21,677 nt of DNA. Origin: JANMEX01 sp041751995. Its GTDB lineage: Bacteria > Pseudomonadota > Alphaproteobacteria > Rhizobiales > Rhizobiaceae. The stretch covers positions 1 to 21,677 of the forward strand of contig JBGSHY010000017.1 in NCBI GenBank assembly GCA_041751995.1, written 5' to 3'. This document shows positions 7,710 through 13,500 of this stretch, one piece after another; the stretch's first letter is position 1, and each line of letters starts with the position of its first letter. A program made the translations under genes and the position numbers. Under the pieces are notes generated by a model, which saw nothing but the letters and a program-made list of their open reading frames with translations, searched no databases and had not been told where the DNA came from.

Positions 7710-8816
7710 TCACTTCGCCGGAACGGTTTGCGGCTTGTTCGCCGACGGCAGATCGTTCAGCGGCAGGTAGGGAACAACGCCGGATCCGCCCTGCTCCATC
7801 ACGATCTTGCGTGATTTACCGAACACTTGTTCAATTGTTTCCAGATACAGCCGCTCGCGCGTCACATCCTTGGCCTTGGCATATTCGTCATAGACAGAGA
7901 CAAAGCGCGCGGCCTGGCCTTGCGCTTCGGCAACGATGCTCTGCTTGTAGCCCTGTGCTTCTTCACGAAGCTGCGAGGCCTGACCGCGCGCCTCGCCGAG
8001 GCGCTGGTTGGAATAGGCATCAGCTTCACGCTGCACCTGATCCTGATTCTGCTGCGCGCGCTGCACTTCTTCAAACGCGCTGGCGACTTCGGTCGGAGGA
8101 TCGGCCTTTTCAAGCTGGACACCGACAATTGTCACGCCCGCGCCATAGCTGTCGAGCGTGGTCTGCGTCTGCGTGCGCACCGCGTCTTCAACCTTCTGAC
8201 GGGCTTCCGTACGCACTTCCTCAGCGTTCGAGCGGCCAACGAATTCGCGCATCGCGCTTTCTGAGACCATGCGCACCATTTCGCGCTGGGCATCAACCCC
8301 GAACAGATACTTCTTGGGGTCGTTGACGCTCCAGATGACCGTAAAGTTCACATCCACGACATTCTGATCGCCAGAGAGCATCAAGCCCTCTTTCCGGCCC
8401 GACGAGGTCGCCGGGTTGGCCGAGCCGATCTGTTCGCGGTTCTGGGTCGTCGAAACGATCTCGACCTTTTCAAGCGGCCAGAAATGGAAATGCAATCCCG
8501 GCATCGAAACTTCGTCCTTCGGCTGGCCGAGGAGAAGCTCCTGACCGAGCTGGTCAGGCTGGACCTGATAAATCGACTGCATCAGCCACAGCGCAACCAC
8601 ACCGGCGCCAAGCAGCCCGAAAAACACCGGATTGGTTCCGCCCGGCAAAGCCTGCTTCAGCCTGTCCTGGCCACGCCTCAGTATATCTTCAAGATCGGGC
8701 GGGGAGTTGCCCGGACCCGTGTTCTTGGGACCTTGCGGTCCTTGGCCCCAAGGGCCGCCATTCTTGTCGGAGGGCTTCCACGGGCCTCCACCACCGCTCT
8801 GGTTATTCCAGGGCAT
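7710..8816 (-). CDS. hflK: HflK, FtsH protease modulator subunit
   Basis: HflK is the larger partner of HflC. The 368-residue protein has a Gly/Pro/Asn-rich cytoplasmic head (MPWNNQSGGGGPWKP), a linker LEDILRRGQDRLKQALPGG, a membrane segment (about 63-82), the SPFH domain, and a long helix rich in Gln, Glu and Ala (about 230-320). The C-terminus is Pro-rich. The strand after the membrane segment reads QPDQLGQELLLGQP where I would expect a form like QPDEQGVVLRFG, a modest departure from the family. GGAAAGG nine bases upstream supports the ATG. It is the first gene of the operon, behind the promoter at 8885-8913. Confidence 0.96.
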   Translation of the reverse strand: MPWNNQSGGGGPWKPSDKNGGPWGQGPQGPKNTGPGNSPPDLEDILRRGQDRLKQALPGGTNPVFFGLLGAGVVALWLMQSIYQVQPDQLGQELLLGQPKDEVSMPGLHFHFWPLEKVEIVSTTQNREQIGSANPATSSGRKEGLMLSGDQNVVDVNFTVIWSVNDPKKYLFGVDAQREMVRMVSESAMREFVGRSNAEEVRTEARQKVEDAVRTQTQTTLDSYGAGVTIVGVQLEKADPPTEVASAFEEVQRAQQNQDQVQREADAYSNQRLGEARGQASQLREEAQGYKQSIVAEAQGQAARFVSVYDEYAKAKDVTRERLYLETIEQVFGKSRKIVMEQGGSGVVPYLPLNDLPSANKPQTVPAK

Positions 8817-8849
8817 TGATGACCTTTCCAGTCTCTACATGTCGCGCGC

Positions 8850-8866
8850 TGCCGGATGGTCCGGCA
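8850..8866 (-). other. Hairpin in the hflK leader
   Basis: TGCCGGA and TCCGGCA form a perfect 7-bp stem around a 3-base loop, between the predicted transcription start (near 8878) and hflK. No T run follows on the minus strand. It may be a leader structure or simply chance in GC-rich DNA. Confidence 0.3.
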
Positions 8867-8884
8867 AAACACACACTGCAGACG

Positions 8885-8913
8885 GTTATAGGTATGCACA
8901 CGCCACTATTCAA
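8885..8913 (-). promoter_or_regulatory. Sigma70-type promoter of the hflK-hflC-DUF2065-degP operon
   Basis: On the minus strand TTGAAT (8913-8908) and TATAAC (8890-8885) are separated by exactly 17 bases, matching the consensus boxes at four and five of six positions. A start near 8878 would give a leader of about 60 nt to the hflK ATG. It is the best promoter-like sequence I saw in the window. Confidence 0.65.
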
Positions 8914-8952
8914 CGGAGGGAATGCCAGATTGCCGCCAACGATGCACCATTG

Positions 8953-9480
8953 TTAACGGATACGGCGATAAACCACCCGCCTCGTGGCGTGGCTGTCCTT
9001 TTCACCCGCCGGAAAGTCTTCGCTTTCGACAGACTGCCAAACAGCAGGATCAACTGCAGGGAACAACGTGTCGCCATCCGGCGAGGCAAACACATGCGTC
9101 AGGATCAACCGGTCGGCCCGATTGAAAAGTTGATTGTAGATCTCCCCGCCCCCGATAACCGCAATGTCCTCAGCGCCCCGCACCGCCGCCGCTTCGCCGG
9201 CCAAAGCCAACGCGGCATCAAGACTTGCGGCGACAATCACGCCATCCGGCTTGAATTCCTTGTCCCGGGTGACAACCATATTGTCGCGCCCCGGCAGCGG
9301 CTTTCCGATCGACAGGAACGTCTTGCGCCCCATGATGATGGGCTTGCCCATCGTGTCCGCCTTGAAGCGCTTCAAGTCGCCGGACAGATGCCATGGCAGC
9401 CCGCCTTCCCGACCGATCACATTGTTTTGAGCGACGGCCACCACCAGTGTCAATGTCGGCTTGGACACGGTCCCGCTCAC
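8953..9480 (-). CDS. folA: Dihydrofolate reductase
   Basis: FolA reduces dihydrofolate to tetrahydrofolate with NADPH, restoring the cofactor that ThyA oxidises. The 175-residue protein shows the family landmarks in order: VVAVAQNNVIGREGGLPWHL (folate and NADPH site), DLKRFKADTMGKPIIMGRKTF, SIGKPLPGRDNMVVTRD, and IAVIGGGEIYNQLF near the C-terminal half. The start codon is GTG, sharing GTGA with the stop of the DUF4424 gene, so translation is probably coupled. It is the last gene of thyA-DUF4424-folA, and a separate promoter for hflK follows. The acidic residue aligned with E. coli Asp27 falls in the GDLKRF segment, as expected for a working enzyme. Confidence 0.96.
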   Translation of the reverse strand: MSGTVSKPTLTLVVAVAQNNVIGREGGLPWHLSGDLKRFKADTMGKPIIMGRKTFLSIGKPLPGRDNMVVTRDKEFKPDGVIVAASLDAALALAGEAAAVRGAEDIAVIGGGEIYNQLFNRADRLILTHVFASPDGDTLFPAVDPAVWQSVESEDFPAGEKDSHATRRVVYRRIR

Positions 9481-10484
9481 TGTTCGGGCTTCTTCAGGAG
9501 GAGGATGTCGAGATCGCGCTCCGGCCAGAATTCCTCGGCTTCCATCTCGAATGTCGTCGGCCCTGTCTTCTTGACGTTCGTGCCGCAGAACGACACCAGA
9601 TTGCCCGGCGCGCCCTTGTCGATGGTCAGCTTGAACTTGTTGATCGACCCGGCCCAGTTGCCGCCGGTTGTCAGCACATAGCTGATCCAGTTTTCGACCA
9701 GCGCACTGTATTTCTGATCCTCCGGCGCTGCGTCGACTGCCTTTTGGACAGCACGCCTGAAGTCGTCATCGACACAATATTTCGCTTCATATTCGGTCCA
9801 GCGCTCGCCGCCCGGAACGCCGTCCTCTCCCAGAAACGACAGGCCGACCGTGCCGCCCATGCCGGTCTTGTACACATGACTGACTTTCACATCTGCCTTG
9901 GCCGGAAAGGTGGTTTTCCACCAATAGGAGGATTTCAGCGACCAATAGGGCGTCAGGTGCTTTTTCATGCCAGAGCCGCTGTCCCACTCTTCTTGAAGCA
10001 CAATGCCGCGCGAGACCCAGTCCTTGGCCATTTCCGGATCAAGCCTGTCGAGCGCGGCGCCGGTCTTTTCGCCAAACGGCGTCAGCGGAATGCCCGCGCT
10101 CTTGAGGTCATTTGTCACGTCAATGCTCAACGCGAACGCCCGCTGCTCCAGATTGACGTCGATTGGCGCGCCTTCCTGGCTTGCCTTGAAGCCGAGGAAA
10201 TTGTCCGATTCCCAGTCAGGAATGGCAATGTTCATGTCGGGCGAGCCCGTGATGCCCGGCAGCGGAAACGCAACCAGCGTGGTGATGTCCCGGTCCACAT
10301 TGTTGCGGAACACATAGTCAACCGTGATGATTTCGGGCGAAATCGAAAGATGTTCCTCCGCCATGGTGACATCTCCGGATTGGACAAACTGCAGCCCGCC
10401 GGTTTTCAGTTCCGCCATCGTGTCATTGGCAAGCGCTGCAGGGGCGCAAAGCACGGCAAACAATATGGCTGCGGTCAATCGCAT
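9477..10484 (-). CDS. DUF4424-family secreted protein
   Basis: The 335-residue product has a signal peptide (about residues 1-19, cleavage after ALA) and a mature start NDTMAELKTGGLQF that I associate with the DUF4424 family. The rest is rich in beta-strand-like segments and aromatic residues, such as FRNNVDRDITTLVAFPLPG, TPYWSLKSSYWWK and TGGNWAGSINKFKLTID. Two cysteines (in AKYCVDDD and VSFCGTNV) could form a disulfide. No membrane segment other than the signal is visible, so it is probably periplasmic. GAGGTGATC upstream supports the start. It lies between thyA and folA, overlapping folA by four bases, although nothing in it suggests folate chemistry. Function is unknown. Confidence 0.85.
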   Translation of the reverse strand: MRLTAAILFAVLCAPAALANDTMAELKTGGLQFVQSGDVTMAEEHLSISPEIITVDYVFRNNVDRDITTLVAFPLPGITGSPDMNIAIPDWESDNFLGFKASQEGAPIDVNLEQRAFALSIDVTNDLKSAGIPLTPFGEKTGAALDRLDPEMAKDWVSRGIVLQEEWDSGSGMKKHLTPYWSLKSSYWWKTTFPAKADVKVSHVYKTGMGGTVGLSFLGEDGVPGGERWTEYEAKYCVDDDFRRAVQKAVDAAPEDQKYSALVENWISYVLTTGGNWAGSINKFKLTIDKGAPGNLVSFCGTNVKKTGPTTFEMEAEEFWPERDLDILLLKKPEQ

Positions 10485-10537
10485 GGAAGATCACCTCGGT
10501 TATTCAAACGCCCCGGAACAGCGTAACGGCTGCCCGC

Positions 10538-11332
10538 CTAGACCGCAATCGGCGCCTTGATGTTCGGATGGGCATCATAGCCTTCGAGCGCGAAATCCTC
10601 GAACCTGAAGCCGAATATGTCTTTCGCTGCCGGATTGAGCACCATCTTCGGCAAGGCGCGCGGCGCGCGGCTCAACTGCAGCTCCGCCTGTTCAAAATGG
10701 TTGGCGTAGAGATGCGCGTCGCCCAGCGTGTGGATGAATTCGCCAGGCTGCAGATCACAGACCTGCGCCACCATCATGGTCAACAGCGCATAAGAGGCAA
10801 TATTGAATGGCACGCCAAGGAAAATGTCCGCCGAGCGCTGGTAAAGCTGGCACGACAGTCGCCCGTTGGCGACGTGAAACTGGAACAGGCAATGGCAAGG
10901 CGGCAATGCCATCTCGTCCACCTGCGCCGGGTTCCAGGCCGAGACAATCAGCCGGCGCGACGAGGGGTTTTTCCTGATCTGCGCAATCAGGTTGGCAATC
11001 TGGTCAACCGATCCGCCCTTCGGGTTCGGCCATGAGCGCCATTGATAGCCGTAAACCGGCCCGAGATTTCCATCGGCATCGGCCCAGTCATCCCAGATCG
11101 AAACGCCCTGGTCTTTCAGATACTTGATGTTGGTGTCGCCAGCCAGAAACCACAAAAGCTCGTGGATGATCGATTTCAGATGCAGCTTCTTGGTGGTCAG
11201 CATCGGAAAACCGTCAGCAAGGTCAAAGCGCATCTGGTAGCCGAACACAGCACGCGTCCCTGTCCCGGTGCGGTCGCCCCGGTCAACGCCCTTGTCCATC
11301 ACATGTCGAATGAGGTTGAGATAAGTCTGCAT
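10538..11332 (-). CDS. thyA: Thymidylate synthase
   Basis: ThyA methylates dUMP to dTMP using methylene-tetrahydrofolate, giving dihydrofolate for FolA downstream. From the ATG at 11332 it is 264 residues, the same length as the E. coli enzyme, and the catalytic cysteine falls at residue 146 in LPPCHC, as in E. coli. Other landmarks are DRTGTGT, LTTKKLHLKSIIHELLWFL, GPVYGYQWRSW, RRLIVSAWNP, QRSADIFLGVPFNIASYALL and a C-terminus ending in Ala-Val. The reading frame is open 20 residues further upstream, but that extension (MAFCLQGTRG...) is not part of the family. It heads the thyA-DUF4424-folA operon. Confidence 0.97.
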   Translation of the reverse strand: MQTYLNLIRHVMDKGVDRGDRTGTGTRAVFGYQMRFDLADGFPMLTTKKLHLKSIIHELLWFLAGDTNIKYLKDQGVSIWDDWADADGNLGPVYGYQWRSWPNPKGGSVDQIANLIAQIRKNPSSRRLIVSAWNPAQVDEMALPPCHCLFQFHVANGRLSCQLYQRSADIFLGVPFNIASYALLTMMVAQVCDLQPGEFIHTLGDAHLYANHFEQAELQLSRAPRALPKMVLNPAAKDIFGFRFEDFALEGYDAHPNIKAPIAV

Positions 11333-11356
11333 CAAAAAAGCCCGCCGAATCGGTCC

Positions 11357-11384
11357 ATCATAACCGCGCGTCCCTTGCAAACAA
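11357..11384 (-). promoter_or_regulatory. Candidate promoter of thyA
   Basis: On the minus strand TATGAT (11362-11357) lies 16 bases after TTGTTT (11384-11379). The -10 box is good and the -35 box weak. A start near 11350 would leave a short leader of about 18 nt before the thyA ATG. Confidence 0.35.
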
Positions 11385-11390
11385 AACGCC

Positions 11391-11419
11391 AAACCCCGGA
11401 TGCTGCCATCCGGGGTTTT
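11391..11419 (-). terminator. Intrinsic terminator between DUF2853 and thyA
   Basis: AAACCCCGGAT (11391-11401) pairs perfectly with 11408-11418 over 11 bases with a 6-base loop. The stem ends are A-rich on the left and T-rich on the right, so it can work both ways. By position it should stop the DUF2853 transcript before it enters thyA. Confidence 0.75.
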
Positions 11420-11450
11420 GAATCTTCTGTTTATTTTAAGCGCCGAGGCG

Positions 11451-11570
11451 AAAATCCGCTATGGCGAGTCAAATGGAGTGGAGTTTCGAGAACCGGAGCG
11501 GAGCGTACTTAAGTACGTGAGCACCGGAAGCGCAGAACATCCGCTCCAGTTGGCCGCCAGAATGGATTTT
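11451..11570. repeat. Long imperfect hairpin repeat, copy 2
   Basis: The arms 11451-11482 and 11540-11570 are complementary over most of about 31 bases (AAAATCC, TGGCG and GGAG blocks all paired). The core (11488-11535) matches copy 1 closely: GAGAACCGGAGCG, then the perfect 14-bp palindrome CGTACTTAAGTACG at 11504-11517, then GAGCACCGGAAGCGCAG. The right edge overlaps the TAA stop codon of the DUF2853 gene (11569-11571), exactly as copy 1 overlaps the diguanylate cyclase stop. The arms differ in sequence from copy 1 but keep their own complementarity. Both copies span 120 bases. Confidence 0.8.
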
Positions 11571-11880
11571 AAAGCGCGCCCAGTTTGTCGAGGTGTTTTG
11601 CGACCAGATAGTAAAACGTCACGCGGCCTTTGGTCTTGTCGGCCTTCATGGTTTCGCAGACGGTCTGGATCACGGAATTTGACTTGGCGTCGTCGGTGAC
11701 ACCAAATTTCTTGATGCACCACTTTTCACGGACACGGTCGAGTTCGGCTTGATCGCTGCATGCGACGAGCGACGAATCCTTGTTGCGCAGTGCAATGCCA
11801 AGATGCTTGACGATTTTGCCAACGATGGCTTCATCAGCCTTGGCGTCATAACGGCGGACATCCGCCAGGTATTCAGACAT
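11569..11880 (-). CDS. DUF2853-family small protein
   Basis: This 103-residue, highly charged soluble protein (MSEYLADVRRYDAKADEAIVGKI...) matches what I know of DUF2853, with the motifs KHLGIALRN, VREKWCIKKFG and VCETMKADKTKGRVTFYYLV. It is predicted mostly helical and has no signal peptide or membrane segment. The family has no established function. AGGGG eight bases upstream supports the ATG. It is a single-gene unit on the minus strand, divergent from ssrA, and ends inside the copy-2 hairpin repeat with a terminator beyond. Confidence 0.88.
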   Translation of the reverse strand: MSEYLADVRRYDAKADEAIVGKIVKHLGIALRNKDSSLVACSDQAELDRVREKWCIKKFGVTDDAKSNSVIQTVCETMKADKTKGRVTFYYLVAKHLDKLGAL

Positions 11881-12040
11881 AGTTTTCCCCTTCGCGAGAA
11901 TTTTTTCGACGATCCCCTCGAGTTGCGGCTTGTTCCGGTTCTGTGCGCCCGCCGCTTACCCCTGCCAGAATGTTGCCGAGGCGAGTGTGCAAGTCAATCC
12001 CTGCAACCATAACTATTGTATCGGTTTTATGCCGCAGCCC

Positions 12041-12069
12041 TTTCAAAGCGCCGGCAAAGCGCTTATATC
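12041..12069 (+). promoter_or_regulatory. Candidate ssrA promoter
   Basis: TTTCAA (12041-12046) and TATATC (12064-12069) are 17 bases apart, just ahead of the first tmRNA piece. Matches to consensus are moderate. In the rest of the DUF2853-ssrA interval (11881-12040) I see only the DUF2853 leader and no gene. Confidence 0.3.
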
Positions 12070-12075
12070 TTGCCT

Positions 12076-12396
12076 GCCGGCTTGACCGGCTATGGCGATA
12101 AACGGCCGTTACAATAAACCTTTCGGACCCGGGGGCGGTACCCGGCGCCTCCACCAGATGCCAGACTTCTGACATGTGGCGGGGGCGAAACAGGATCGAC
12201 GAGGGCGTAAAAAGCGTGTTTTTGCTCGGCATTGTACCACCGTTATCGGGCTACTGAGTAGTTGCAAATGACAACTATGCGGAAGTACGTCTCGCTGCTT
12301 AACCGCAGTGTGACACTTCAAATCAAGCCCTAATTCTTCGCAGTCTTAGGCGGGGTTCGGAGGTACCTGGCAACAGAAACCTCCACTTCTCCCTGC
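12076..12396 (+). ncRNA. ssrA: Permuted two-piece transfer-messenger RNA
   Basis: tmRNA rescues stalled ribosomes and adds a degradation tag. Here the acceptor piece comes first: T stem CCGGG/CCCGG (12129-12133, 12141-12145) with a 7-base loop, then CGCCTCC and an encoded ACCA ending at 12156. A spacer of about 24 nt (12157-12180), presumably removed, precedes the coding piece, whose 5' GGGGGCG (12181-12187) closes a 7-bp acceptor stem. The two pieces also pair through CGATAA-A-CGG (12096-12105) with 12240-12248, and TACAAT (12110-12115) with ATTGTA (12231-12236). The tag frame 12264-12302 encodes ANDNYAEVRLAA and TAA. A pseudoknot-like 3' region ends near 12396. The outer ends are approximate. 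This permuted form is typical of alphaproteobacteria. Confidence 0.93.
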
Positions 12397-12512
12397 CCTT
12401 ATGCAATATAAGCCCAACTTGAAGCCGTTACGCCGCACAATCCCGGTTTACGCCGCGCCAAGTCCGGTCTATCCCTGACATCCAAGAGACGATTCACTTT
12501 CGCAGGGGCGCC

Positions 12513-13064
12513 ATGCCGCAAGACTTGATCCGCTATGACATTCTCGCGCAGGACGCGTTGCGCGGCGTCATCCGCAAGGTGATTTCCGAAGTCACGCGGA
12601 CAGGCCTGCCGGGAAATCATCACTTTTTTATCACCTTTGTCACCGGCGCACCGGGCGTGCGCATTTCGCCGCGCCTGCGTGAAAAATACCCGGAGCAGAT
12701 GACCATCGTCCTGCAGCACCAGTATTGGGATCTTGAAGTTTCCGAAACCGGCTTTGAAGTCACACTTTCCTTCAGCGACATTTCTGAAAAACTGGTCATT
12801 CCCTTCGCCGCCATCCGCGGTTTTTACGACCCGTCAGTGAATTTCGAACTGGAGTTCGAAGTCCGCACCGGTGCGTCAGAGGCGGCGTCTGCAGAAGAAG
12901 TGCCAGCTGAAGAGACAACACACGAAGTCATCAAGGCTCCGGTCAAGCCGCGGGCGCCAAAATCAAAGGCTGACAAGGCGTCCAAAAAGGCCGAAGCCGA
13001 TGGCGCCGAGCCTGCCAAGCCGTCTGCCGACGTCGTCTCGCTGGACGCTTTCCGCAAGAAGTAG
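12513..13064 (+). CDS. sspB: SspB, ClpXP adaptor for ssrA-tagged proteins
   Basis: SspB binds the ssrA tag and hands tagged proteins to the ClpXP protease. The 183-residue protein has an alpha-type SspB fold domain (about 1-115) with IRYDILAQDALRGVIRKV, GLPGNHHFFITF, PGVRISPRLREKYPEQMTIVLQHQYWDL and FSDISEKLVIPFAAIRGFYDPSVNF. A Lys/Ala/Glu-rich flexible linker (about 120-172) then leads to a conserved tip, VVSLDAFRKK, which fits the ClpX-docking tail. AGGGG upstream supports the ATG. It starts about 115 bp after the tmRNA gene on the same strand and heads a small operon with DUF4169 and a ribbon-helix-helix protein. Confidence 0.95.
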   Translation: MPQDLIRYDILAQDALRGVIRKVISEVTRTGLPGNHHFFITFVTGAPGVRISPRLREKYPEQMTIVLQHQYWDLEVSETGFEVTLSFSDISEKLVIPFAAIRGFYDPSVNFELEFEVRTGASEAASAEEVPAEETTHEVIKAPVKPRAPKSKADKASKKAEADGAEPAKPSADVVSLDAFRKK

Positions 13065-13067
13065 AAA

Positions 13068-13262
13068 ATGGGCGAGATCGTCAATCTGCGCCTGGCGCGC
13101 AAGGCAAAGGCCCGCATCGAAAGTGAAACGGCCGCTGCAGCCAATCGCGCAAAGTTTGGCGTGGCCAAGCCGGAAAAGACATTGACCGCCGCACGCCTGA
13201 AAAGCGCGTCCAAAACTCTCGACGGTCACAGGCTTTCCCCTGACACACCGGAGAAGCCGTGA
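13068..13262 (+). CDS. DUF4169-family small protein
   Basis: The 64-residue, basic product begins MGEIVNLRLARKAKARIE and is followed by an Ala-rich helix and the segment NRAKFGVAKPEK, which fit the DUF4169 family of alphaproteobacteria. It has no membrane segment. It starts three bases after the sspB stop codon, and its own TGA overlaps the GTG start of the next gene, so all three are probably co-translated. The family has no assigned role that I know of. The basic helical character would suit nucleic-acid or protein binding, but that is only a guess. Confidence 0.85.
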   Translation: MGEIVNLRLARKAKARIESETAAAANRAKFGVAKPEKTLTAARLKSASKTLDGHRLSPDTPEKP

Positions 13263-13483
13263 GCACGGTCAAGAAGCGTTCCGTCTCGCTCAGCGGCCAC
13301 CGCACATCCTATTCGGTCGAGGATGAGTTTCTCGAAATTCTCAAAACGATGGCAGAAGCAAAATCAATCCCGCTCGCCCGGCTGATTTCACAAATCGATT
13401 CCGGACGCGCCCGTGAAACCAACCTTTCATCCGCGCTCCGCCTAGCCGTCCTTGCACATCTCAAATCCGTTCACACGGATTGA
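13259..13483 (+). CDS. Ribbon-helix-helix domain protein
   Basis: The 74-residue protein has a short strand-like start (KKRSVSLSGHRTSYSVEDEFLEIL) followed by two helices (KTMAEAKSIPLARLISQID and TNLSSALRLAVLAHLKSV). This is the layout of the RHH_4 type of ribbon-helix-helix domain, a small dimeric DNA-binding fold seen in many alphaproteobacteria. The start is GTG, overlapping the DUF4169 stop in GTGA. No toxin gene is next to it, so it does not look like an antitoxin. It may regulate its own operon; no operator is obvious. Only 17 bp separate its stop from that of the convergent AsmA gene. Confidence 0.85.
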   Translation: MSTVKKRSVSLSGHRTSYSVEDEFLEILKTMAEAKSIPLARLISQIDSGRARETNLSSALRLAVLAHLKSVHTD

Positions 13484-13500
13484 TGGCTGGAGCAGAATGA

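Noticed and set aside
7403..9681. Plus-strand frames 7403-8326 and 8632-9681
   Set aside because: Both lie opposite the hflK/hflC/folA genes, and their translations are Arg/Pro/His-rich shadows; the second also runs through the hflK promoter region.
9393..10526. Plus-strand frame of 377 residues opposite DUF4424 and folA
   Set aside because: It is antisense to two supported genes, has Arg/His-rich low-complexity composition and no recognisable domain or ribosome-binding site.
12124..12156. Possible isolated tRNA 3' half ending in CCACCA
   Set aside because: It has a T arm and acceptor strand but no anticodon arm; it is the acceptor piece of the permuted tmRNA.
11873..12232. Minus-strand frame of 119 residues upstream of DUF2853
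   Set aside because: It overlaps the acceptor piece and 5' coding piece of the tmRNA gene on the other strand and has no recognisable domain.
13259..13483. Ribbon-helix-helix gene as a toxin-antitoxin module
   Set aside because: No toxin-like gene is adjacent; the neighbours are DUF4169, SspB and a convergent AsmA gene.
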